DNA of 64,000 nt, taken from NCBI RefSeq assembly GCF_006874705.1, contig NZ_CP035382.1, positions 3,038,001 through 3,102,000 of the forward strand, written 5' to 3'. The DNA comes from Leclercia adecarboxylata. Lineage in GTDB: Bacteria > Pseudomonadota > Gammaproteobacteria > Enterobacterales > Enterobacteriaceae. Made by a program: the position numbers and the translations under genes. Positions 57,759-64,000 of the stretch are shown here, piece after piece. The notes under the pieces were generated by a model. The model did not search any database and had not been told where the DNA came from. It saw nothing but the letters and a program-made list of their open reading frames with translations. Positions within the stretch are counted from its first letter, which is position 1. Every line of letters begins with the position of its first letter.

Positions 57759-57875
57759 CGCTGTTACGACCTTGCTAAAGGTAATGTAGAGCGCAACACA
57801 TCGCCAGCTTCGGCTGGCACTGATGTTACCCTCGGGTAGCTCAGGTATCAGGGCCGCCGTCAAGGCGGCCTTTTT
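57759..57875 (+). ncRNA. Candidate structured leader or small RNA upstream of ahpC
   Basis: The predicted transcript from the OxyR-linked promoter has a GCCAGC-TTCG-GCTGGC hairpin (57803-57818) inside a longer stem, a GTTACC-CTCG-GGTAGC hairpin (57825-57840), and an intrinsic terminator (57851-57875), ending about 120 bases before ahpC. Either a roughly 117-nt small RNA or an attenuated leader. The 5' end is inferred. Confidence 0.45.
57851..57875 (+). terminator. Intrinsic terminator within the dsbG-ahpC interval
   Basis: GGCCGCC-GTCAA-GGCGGCC-TTTTT, a strong rho-independent terminator on the plus strand with no gene immediately upstream on that strand. Confidence 0.85.
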
Positions 57876-57996
57876 ACTTTGCAGCATCCAACCGGGTTGT
57901 TAGGTATTGCTGATTGATTTGATAAAGCAAACGCATTAGCCCGTTCGGGCAAAGTTGGTTACCTTAGCTCTCAACGAAAACACGGAGGAAGTACAG

Positions 57997-58560
57997 ATGT
58001 CTTTAATTAACACCAAAATCAAACCTTTCAAAAACCAGGCGTTCAAAAACGGCGACTTCGTAGAGATCACCGAGAAAGATACCGAAGGCCGCTGGAGCGT
58101 GTTCTTCTTCTACCCGGCTGACTTTACTTTCGTCTGCCCGACCGAACTGGGTGACGTTGCAGATCACTACGAAGAACTGCAGAAGCTGGGCGTAGACGTT
58201 TACTCTGTCTCTACCGACACCCACTTCACCCACAAAGCGTGGCACAGCAGCTCTGAAACCATCGCTAAAATCAAATACGCGATGATCGGTGACCCGACTG
58301 GCGCCCTGACCCGTAACTTTGAAAACATGCGTGAAGACGAAGGTCTGGCCGACCGCGGCACCTTTATCGTTGACCCGCAGGGCATCATCCAGGCCATCGA
58401 AGTTACCGCTGAAGGTATTGGCCGTGACGCATCCGATCTGCTGCGCAAAATCAAAGCGGCACAGTATGTTGCTTCTCACCCAGGCGAAGTGTGCCCGGCG
58501 AAATGGAAAGAAGGCGACGCGACTCTGGCTCCATCTCTGGACCTGGTTGGTAAAATTTAA
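57997..58560 (+). CDS. ahpC: Alkyl hydroperoxide reductase peroxiredoxin AhpC
   Basis: 187-aa typical 2-Cys peroxiredoxin reducing hydrogen peroxide and organic peroxides. Peroxidatic Cys in [12 protein letters not shown] (about residue 47) and resolving Cys in GEVCPAKW (about 166), as in E. coli. ATG 57997 with GGAGGAA upstream; codon use is that of a highly expressed gene. Re-reduced by AhpF, encoded downstream beyond a BIME. Confidence 0.97.
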   Translation: MSLINTKIKPFKNQAFKNGDFVEITEKDTEGRWSVFFFYPADFTFVCPTELGDVADHYEELQKLGVDVYSVSTDTHFTHKAWHSSSETIAKIKYAMIGDPTGALTRNFENMREDEGLADRGTFIVDPQGIIQAIEVTAEGIGRDASDLLRKIKAAQYVASHPGEVCPAKWKEGDATLAPSLDLVGKI

Positions 58561-58568
58561 GTCCACAA

Positions 58569-58637
58569 TGCCCGGCGGCGCTGCGCTTGCACGGGCCTAC
58601 AACACCGTAGGCCGGGTAAACGAAGTGCCACCCGGCA
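58569..58637. repeat. REP pair (BIME) between ahpC and ahpF
   Basis: Two inverted REP units in the 189-base ahpC-ahpF gap, where in E. coli differential mRNA stability sets ahpC above ahpF. Confidence 0.84.
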
Positions 58638-58749
58638 ATCAATGGGCGCATCTGCGCCCATTTCATTCCAACACCATGATGCAAGTTGCATTCAGGCAGC
58701 CCGGATAAGGCCGCTTGCATGATGATGTTTTTTAAGCAGGAGATGAATA

Positions 58750-60315
58750 ATGCTCGACACCAACATGAAAACCCAGCTCAAGGCCTACCTTGAGAAACTG
58801 ACCAAACCTGTTGAGCTGATTGCCACGCTGGACGACAGCGCTAAATCGGCAGAAATCAAGGAACTGCTGGCTGAAATTGCCGAACTGTCTGCGAAAGTGA
58901 CCTTTAGGGAAGACAACAGCCTGCCGGTGCGCAAGCCGTCCTTCCTGATCGCTAACCCAGGCTCCACCCAGGGCCCGCGCTTTGCCGGTTCCCCGCTGGG
59001 ACACGAATTCACCTCACTGGTGCTGGCGCTGCTGTGGACCGGTGGTCATCCGTCTAAAGAGGCGCAGGCTCTGCTTGAACAGATCCGCGATATCGACGGT
59101 GATTTTGAATTTGAAACTTACTACTCGCTCTCGTGCCACAACTGCCCGGATGTGGTCCAGGCACTGAACCTGATGGCGGTGCTGAACCCGCGCATCAAAC
59201 ACACCGCTATTGACGGCGGCGTGTTCCAGAACGAAATCACCGATCGCAACGTGATGGGCGTTCCGGCGGTGTTTGTGAACGGGAAAGAGTTTGGTCAGGG
59301 TCGTATGACGCTGACAGAGATCGTCGCCAAAGTGGATACCGGCGCTGAAAAACGTGCCGCGGAAGAGCTGAACAAGCGCGACGCCTACGATGTGCTGATT
59401 GTCGGCTCCGGCCCGGCGGGTGCGGCGGCTGCGGTCTATTCTGCCCGTAAAGGCATTCGTACCGGCTTGATGGGCGAACGTTTTGGCGGCCAGGTGCTGG
59501 ATACCGTGGATATCGAAAACTATATCTCCGTGCCGAAAACCGAAGGTCAGAAACTGGCTGGCGCCCTGAAAGCGCACGTCAGCGACTATGAAGTGGATGT
59601 GATCGACAGTCAGAGCGCCAGCAAACTGGTGCCTGCGGCGCAGGAAGGCGGCTTCCATCAGATTGAAACGGCGTCTGGAGCGGTGCTTAAAGCACGCAGC
59701 ATCATCATTGCTACCGGTGCCAAATGGCGCAACATGAACGTGCCGGGCGAAGATCAGTATCGTACCAAAGGGGTGACCTACTGCCCGCACTGCGACGGCC
59801 CGCTGTTTAAAGGCAAGCGCGTAGCGGTAATTGGCGGGGGTAACTCCGGTGTCGAAGCGGCAATCGATCTGGCCGGTATCGTTGAGCATGTGACGCTGCT
59901 GGAGTTCGCACCAGAGATGAAGGCCGACCAGGTTCTGCAGGATAAAGTACGCAGCCTGAAAAACGCCGACATCATTCTGAACGCGCAGACGACCGAAGTG
60001 AAAGGCGACGGCAGCAAAGTGACCGGTCTTGAGTACCGCGACCGCGTGAGCGGGGATGTGCACAGCGTGCCGCTGGCGGGGATCTTCGTGCAGATTGGTC
60101 TGCTGCCCAACACCACCTGGCTGGAAGGCGCGATTGAGCGCAACCGCATGGGCGAGATTATCATCGACGCCAAATGTGAAACCAGCGTGAAGGGCGTATT
60201 TGCGGCGGGCGACTGCACCACCGTGCCGTACAAACAGATCATCATCGCGACCGGCGAAGGGGCGAAGGCCTCCCTGAGCGCCTTTGATCATCTGATTCGT
60301 ACCAAAACAGCATAA
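58750..60315 (+). CDS. ahpF: Alkyl hydroperoxide reductase flavoprotein AhpF
   Basis: 521-aa NADH-dependent disulfide reductase of AhpC. The N-terminal double thioredoxin fold has redox [13 protein letters not shown] (about residues 125-137); FAD motif [20 protein letters not shown]; second CxxC in [15 protein letters not shown] motif [12 protein letters not shown]-terminal FAD motif [15 protein letters not shown] 58750 with AGGAGA upstream. Followed by a strong terminator. Confidence 0.97.
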   Translation: MLDTNMKTQLKAYLEKLTKPVELIATLDDSAKSAEIKELLAEIAELSAKVTFREDNSLPVRKPSFLIANPGSTQGPRFAGSPLGHEFTSLVLALLWTGGHPSKEAQALLEQIRDIDGDFEFETYYSLSCHNCPDVVQALNLMAVLNPRIKHTAIDGGVFQNEITDRNVMGVPAVFVNGKEFGQGRMTLTEIVAKVDTGAEKRAAEELNKRDAYDVLIVGSGPAGAAAAVYSARKGIRTGLMGERFGGQVLDTVDIENYISVPKTEGQKLAGALKAHVSDYEVDVIDSQSASKLVPAAQEGGFHQIETASGAVLKARSIIIATGAKWRNMNVPGEDQYRTKGVTYCPHCDGPLFKGKRVAVIGGGNSGVEAAIDLAGIVEHVTLLEFAPEMKADQVLQDKVRSLKNADIILNAQTTEVKGDGSKVTGLEYRDRVSGDVHSVPLAGIFVQIGLLPNTTWLEGAIERNRMGEIIIDAKCETSVKGVFAAGDCTTVPYKQIIIATGEGAKASLSAFDHLIRTKTA

Positions 60316-60343
60316 GAACGTAAGACTACACCTGCAAAGTAAA

Positions 60344-60373
60344 GAGGCTACCTGACGGTAGCCTCTTTTTTTT
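60344..60373 (+). terminator. ahpF terminator
   Basis: GAGGCTACC-TGAC-GGTAGCCTC followed by eight T's. It touches the stop codon of the converging uspG. Confidence 0.92.
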
Positions 60374-60800
60374 ACCTTACCACCAGCACCGGTATATTGG
60401 CGTGACCTACCACACTGGAGGCGTTCGAGCCCAGCAGGTGGGTGGAGATCGACGGGTTGCGCGACCCGATCACCACGATATCGGCTTTCAACTCGCTGGC
60501 CACCTCGTTCACCACGTCGCGCACATTACCAAAGCAGACATGGGTTCTGATCCGCGACGGGTCGATGCTGAAATGGCTGACCATCGTCTTCAGGCGGGTG
60601 TGCGCCTCCTGTTCGATATGCTCCTCGAAGCGGCGCATATCGGCGGCGAAGCGATGCAGCCCAAAAGTGGACGAGCCTGGTAAAACGTGCAGTAAGTGAA
60701 TAATGCCATCCTGCTGCGCCAGGAATTCAGCGTGGCGAATCGCCTTGTCGCTCAACTCCATCTCAAAAACATCCACCGGCATAATAATCGTCTGGTACAT
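60372..60800 (-). CDS. uspG: Universal stress protein UspG
   Basis: 142-aa cytoplasmic Usp-fold protein that dimerises and binds nucleotide. [20 protein letters not shown] and the rest of the C-terminus ([14 protein letters not shown]) give the G-x2-G-x9-G(S/T) ATP-binding pattern. ATG 60800 with GGGAG upstream. The frame stays open far upstream across ybdR, but that part is an antisense shadow. Confidence 0.93.
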   Translation of the reverse strand: MYQTIIMPVDVFEMELSDKAIRHAEFLAQQDGIIHLLHVLPGSSTFGLHRFAADMRRFEEHIEQEAHTRLKTMVSHFSIDPSRIRTHVCFGNVRDVVNEVASELKADIVVIGSRNPSISTHLLGSNASSVVGHANIPVLVVR

Positions 60801-61025
60801 AACCGTTTCTCCCTGTTTATTTACGCTTAATCCATTCAAACACAAAATATAATTAGATTCTGATAGCTCGCTGACACTTTTTAATATCGCCCCGCTTGTT
60901 GGCGTTTTGCCGTGCCGCTTTGATGCCAGGATTAATCCCAAAGCCGTGCAATTTCCAGGTATATCCCCGCTGATGGCTACCCTTTTAAGGTAAACCCGCA
61001 TTTTTTCTCTGAATCCGGAGGTCGA

Positions 61026-62264
61026 ATGAAAGCATTGACGTATCACGGACCACATAACGTTAAGGTTGAAACGGTACCCGATCCGGCCATTGAACAAGCT
61101 GACGATATCATTCTGCGCATCACCGCCACCGCGATCTGCGGTTCTGATTTGCATCTCTACCACGGGAAGATACCTAAGGTAGAACATGGCGATATCTTCG
61201 GTCATGAGTTTATGGGTGAAGTGGTGGAGACCGGGCGAGACGCGAAAAATCTCACCAAGGGCGATCGGGTGGTGATCCCCTTTGTCATTGCCTGCGGCGA
61301 TTGCTTTTTCTGCCGTATGCAGCAGTACGCCGCCTGTGAAAATAGCAACAGCGGCCAGGGCGCAGCGCTGAACAAAAAACAGATCCCGCCTCCGGCTGCG
61401 CTCTTCGGCTACAGCCATCTTTATGGCGGTGTACCCGGCGGCCAGGCGGAATACGTTCGCGTGCCAAAAGGCAACGTCGGACCCTTTAAGGTGCCGCCGC
61501 TGCTGTCGGATGATAAGGCCCTGTTCCTCTCGGACATCCTGCCCACCGCCTGGCAGGCCGCTAAAAATGCCCAGATTACTCAGGGCAGCAGCGTCGCGGT
61601 GTTCGGGGCCGGGCCAGTGGGGCTCCTGACCGTCGCCTGCGCGCGTTACCTCGGCGCCGAGCAGATTTTTATTGTCGATCATCACGACTACCGGCTGCGT
61701 TTTGCTCAGGATCGCTACGGCGCGATCCCCATTAACTTTGACCGCGACGACGATGCCGCAGAAAAAATCATCGAGCAGACCCGGGGCCAGCGCGGGGTGG
61801 ATGCGGTCATTGATGCGGTCGGCTTTGAGGCCAAAGGGAGCACCACCGAAACCGTGCTGACCAACCTCAAACTTGAAGGCAGCAGCGGTAAAGCGTTGCG
61901 GCAGTGTATCGCCGCGGTACGGCGCGGGGGGATCGTCAGCGTGCCGGGCGTCTATGCCGGCTTTATTCACGGTTTCCTGTTTGGCGACGCCTTCGACAAA
62001 GGGCTCACCTTTAAAATGGGGCAGACCAACGTTCACGCCTGGCTGGGGGAACTGTTGCCGCTGATCGAGCAGGGACTGATCACGCCGGAAGAGATCGTCA
62101 CCCACTATATGCCGTTTGAAGAGGCGGCCCGCGGCTACGAGATCTTTGATAAACGTCAGGAAGATTGCCGGAAGATCATTCTGGTGCCCGGGGCACAAAG
62201 TGCGGAAGTGGCAAAAGAGCGGGTTACCGGGCTGGTCAACCCTATGCCGGGCGGCGTTATCTGA
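61026..62264 (+). CDS. ybdR: Zinc-dependent alcohol dehydrogenase YbdR
   Basis: 412-aa medium-chain dehydrogenase. Catalytic zinc: [14 protein letters not shown] and [12 protein letters not shown]; structural zinc cluster region [16 protein letters not shown] with a reduced Cys set; Rossmann motif [13 protein letters not shown]. Similar in length and layout to E. coli YbdR, of the glutathione-independent formaldehyde dehydrogenase-like branch. The substrate is not known. Confidence 0.92.
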   Translation: MKALTYHGPHNVKVETVPDPAIEQADDIILRITATAICGSDLHLYHGKIPKVEHGDIFGHEFMGEVVETGRDAKNLTKGDRVVIPFVIACGDCFFCRMQQYAACENSNSGQGAALNKKQIPPPAALFGYSHLYGGVPGGQAEYVRVPKGNVGPFKVPPLLSDDKALFLSDILPTAWQAAKNAQITQGSSVAVFGAGPVGLLTVACARYLGAEQIFIVDHHDYRLRFAQDRYGAIPINFDRDDDAAEKIIEQTRGQRGVDAVIDAVGFEAKGSTTETVLTNLKLEGSSGKALRQCIAAVRRGGIVSVPGVYAGFIHGFLFGDAFDKGLTFKMGQTNVHAWLGELLPLIEQGLITPEEIVTHYMPFEEAARGYEIFDKRQEDCRKIILVPGAQSAEVAKERVTGLVNPMPGGVI

Positions 62265-62334
62265 TAGCGGGAGGCGGAAAGAGGATGCCCTGGCATCCTC
62301 TGGGCAAAGCGGGTTAACGCTTGTTCAGATGGGA

Positions 62335-62745
62335 TCAGCGCAGGTATTCGCCCGCGGCTTCAGGCTGCCAGATAAGTTCCAGCACCTCCAGATGCGTGGC
62401 GGTACCGCCTGGCAGTTCCCAGTGGATGGTATCGCCGGTACGCAGGCCGATGAGTGCTGCGCCCACCGGGGCCAGGACCGACAGCTGCGTGCTGCTGTCG
62501 GTCATCTGCGCCGGATAGACCAGCGTGCGGGTGCGGACTTCCCCGGTAGCCAGATCGCGAAACTTCACCTGACTGTTCATGGTCACCACGTCAGCGGGCA
62601 TGTCCTGCGGAGCGCACATCTGCGCACGATCCAGTTCGTCGTTCAAAGCGCTGGCGACGGGCAGCGAGGCAAAAGCCGGTTGCTCCAGCAGGCGGTCGAT
62701 ACGCTCAGCATCGAGTTCGTTAATGATGATTGTGGGTCTGGACAT
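62335..62745 (-). CDS. rnk: Nucleoside diphosphate kinase regulator Rnk
   Basis: 136-aa GreA-like RNA polymerase-binding protein. Short N-terminal coiled-coil, then the FKBP-like domain with [20 protein letters not shown]. Unlike GreA its coiled-coil is short. ATG 62745. The leader contains a terminator-like hairpin (62795-62827). Confidence 0.94.
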   Translation of the reverse strand: MSRPTIIINELDAERIDRLLEQPAFASLPVASALNDELDRAQMCAPQDMPADVVTMNSQVKFRDLATGEVRTRTLVYPAQMTDSSTQLSVLAPVGAALIGLRTGDTIHWELPGGTATHLEVLELIWQPEAAGEYLR

Positions 62746-62794
62746 TATTTACTCCATGTCGTTCATGCTGCGACAACCGCAGAAGAGATGCCAA

Positions 62795-62827
62795 AAGAAA
62801 ACCCTCGCCATCCGGTAGCGAGGGTTT
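62795..62827 (-). promoter_or_regulatory. rnk leader hairpin (terminator-like)
   Basis: On the minus strand AAACCCTCGC-N9-GCGAGGGTTT followed by TCTTTTGG, about 50 bases before the rnk start. A structured rnk leader is a recognised RNA feature in enterobacteria; here the stem plus T-run could attenuate transcription. Confidence 0.6.
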
Positions 62828-63060
62828 AACTCTGTCTGATAATACTGAGTCTGTGCCCCGGTTTGAAGTGATGCTTGTCACATTCATGGTGTGGATGTAG
62901 TCCGGAAGCGTCAACTGGGTCGTTAGTATGAAATTTAGCCAAAAAAGGTGATCCTTCGCCAATTTGGATTATCCTTCTAAGGCGCAGGTTATGTAGCGTG
63001 ACACACCCATAACAGCAGAACAACGAAGACTGTAGCACTAAATTCAGTCTTACTTTTCTA

Positions 63061-63115
63061 CGGATTGCGTTACGCTGATCCCCTTGGGGCAGGGGGATGA
63101 GCGAAGCGTAATCCG
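63061..63115. repeat. Long imperfect inverted repeat
   Basis: CGGATTGCGTTACGCTGATC followed by CCC pairs with GGGGATGAGCGAAGCG followed by TAATCCG, arms of about 23 bases with a few mismatches around TTGGGGCAG. Located between the divergent rnk and flavin reductase genes, upstream of both; it resembles dispersed GCGTAATCCG-type palindromes of enterobacteria rather than a REP. Confidence 0.6.
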
Positions 63116-63155
63116 TGCCTGCCGGTCTTTATTTCCGAATTTCCCAGAGAGCACT

Positions 63156-63776
63156 ATGTACTTTTATCAACCTTCCCAGGGACACGGCCTGCCGCACGAC
63201 CCGTTAAACGCTATTGTTGGACCCCGCCCGATTGGCTGGATTGCCTCCTGCGATGCCGAAGGACGCCCGAATCTGGCGCCGTACAGCTTCTTTAACTGCT
63301 TTAACTACCATCCGCCGATTATCGGCTTCGCCAGCACCGGCTGGAAGGACAGCGTGCGCAATATCGTCGAGACCGGGGAGTTTGTCTGGAATCTCACCAC
63401 CCGCGAGCTGGCCAGCGCCATGAATGAAACCTCCGCCAGCCTGCCGCACGGCGAAGATGAGTTTTTACGTGCCGGCCTCACCAAAGCCGAAAGTCGGGTG
63501 GTGAAGGTACCGCGCGTCGCGCAAAGCCCGGTCAACTTTGAATGCCGCCTGTCGCAGTGCATCCAGCTGACGGCGGCGAACGGTGCGGAGATCGACACCT
63601 GGCTGGTGCTGGGGGAGGTGGTCGGGATCCACATTGATGAAAGCCTGCTGCATGACGGCATCTATCAGACGGCAAAAGCGCAGCCGGTACTGCGCGCGGG
63701 TGGCCCGACGGCGTACTTCGCCATCGGTGAGGATCAGCGTTTTGATCTGGTGCGCCCGGATGCGCGAAAAGCCTGA
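63156..63776 (+). CDS. Flavin reductase family (FMN-binding split-barrel) protein
   Basis: 206 aa. Flavin reductase-like split barrel: PLNAIVGPRPIGWIASCDAE, then GRPNLAPYSFFNCFNYHPPI and SVRNIVETGEFVWNL. Binds FMN and likely reduces flavin or a small substrate with NAD(P)H. ATG 63156 with AGAGAG upstream; an earlier in-frame start would extend into the inverted repeat. In E. coli rna follows rnk directly, so this gene is an addition between them. Confidence 0.85.
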   Translation: MYFYQPSQGHGLPHDPLNAIVGPRPIGWIASCDAEGRPNLAPYSFFNCFNYHPPIIGFASTGWKDSVRNIVETGEFVWNLTTRELASAMNETSASLPHGEDEFLRAGLTKAESRVVKVPRVAQSPVNFECRLSQCIQLTAANGAEIDTWLVLGEVVGIHIDESLLHDGIYQTAKAQPVLRAGGPTAYFAIGEDQRFDLVRPDARKA

Positions 63777-63783
63777 GACACTC

Positions 63784-64000
63784 TCAGTAGCCGATCTTGT
63801 CGATTACAAACTGCTTGCCGCAGTTACCCGGGTGCGGTTGGGCGATAAATGAGCGGGTTGTCAGTGGAGCGTTGATGCTGGCGGCGGTAAGCGTGAGCTG
63901 CACTTCGGTGAGATAAGCCGGGTTGCCGCTGCAGCTGAGCTTGACGGCTTTGACCGTCTGCGGGCCCCAGCTTTTAGCCACCGCGGCGTCGAACGCGCTG
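63784..64000 (-). CDS. rna: Ribonuclease I, C-terminal part (cut by window edge)
   Basis: The last 71 codons of a T2-family periplasmic ribonuclease: CSGNPAYLTEVQLTLTAASI, then PQPHPGNC-like AQPHPGNCGKQFVIDKIGY at the end, as in E. coli RNase I. The catalytic His motifs lie upstream, beyond the window. Converges with the flavin reductase gene seven bases away. Confidence 0.88.
   Translation of the reverse strand, partial: SAFDAAVAKSWGPQTVKAVKLSCSGNPAYLTEVQLTLTAASINAPLTTRSFIAQPHPGNCGKQFVIDKIGY

Noticed and set aside
60801..62198. Extension of the uspG frame to about 608 codons
   Set aside because: The extra part is antisense to ybdR; UspG is a 142-aa protein, and ATG 60800 has a ribosome site and matches the family start.

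Overview
The window is a chromosomal segment of a member of the Enterobacteriaceae, most like the Enterobacter/Lelliottia/Leclercia/Klebsiella side of the family. The evidence is the complete enterobactin region (entD-fepA-fes-ybdZ-entF, fepCGD-entS, fepB, entCEBA-entH), followed in E. coli order by cstA-ybdD, hcxA(ybdH), mtnE(ybdL), ybdO, dsbG-ahpCF, uspG, ybdR, rnk and the 3' end of rna. E. coli K-12 lacks the methionine-salvage genes mtnKADCB found here, and the window lacks the E. coli genes fepE, ybdM and ybdN. REP/BIME palindromes lie between many genes, which is typical of this family.

Region by region. 0-3.6 kb: a family 5 periplasmic binding protein, a GNAT acetyltransferase, and two tandem near-identical hok/sok type I toxin-antitoxin units, each with a LexA-like box. 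3.6-16.3 kb: an accessory carbohydrate locus inserted between hok and entD. It has a FGGY kinase, a fucose-isomerase-family protein and a split transketolase on one transcript, a ribose-type ABC importer (SBP, DUF2291 lipoprotein, ATPase, permease) on another, and a SorC/LsrR-type regulator. The two transcripts share a promoter/operator arrangement. This locus is split by an AT-rich cassette (about 8.8-10.6 kb) that encodes a HExxH metallopeptidase, an overlapping small lipoprotein and an Hcp. It looks like a T6SS effector-immunity-carrier module and is flanked by broken copies of the regulator and transketolase genes. 16.3-36.1 kb: synthesis, export, re-uptake and hydrolysis of enterobactin, with Fur boxes in the three divergent intergenic regions. 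fepE is absent, and its place holds a collapsed AbiE toxin-antitoxin locus.

36-45 kb: two small lipoproteins, an M20 peptidase with YjiG/YjiH-type membrane proteins, cstA-ybdD, a RelE-type toxin with its HTH antitoxin, an SDR and hcxA. 45-55.6 kb: a ribose-type ABC importer with an LVIVD-repeat protein, then the methylthioribose salvage genes mtnK | mtnA | mtnDCB | mtnE. MetJ-type boxes occur in three intergenic regions of this block, which suggests one methionine-linked sulfur-salvage regulon, possibly with its own methylthioribose importer. 55.7-64 kb: ybdO, the peroxide/disulfide genes dsbG and ahpCF with an OxyR-type site and a structured leader, uspG, ybdR, rnk, a flavin reductase and the 3' end of rna.

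The most unusual points are the Hcp/metallopeptidase cassette and its recombination scars, the uncharacterised sugar pathway, the candidate methylthioribose importer, the terminator-ended leader before ahpC, the doubled SOS-linked hok/sok and the AbiE deletion scar that retains both operators.
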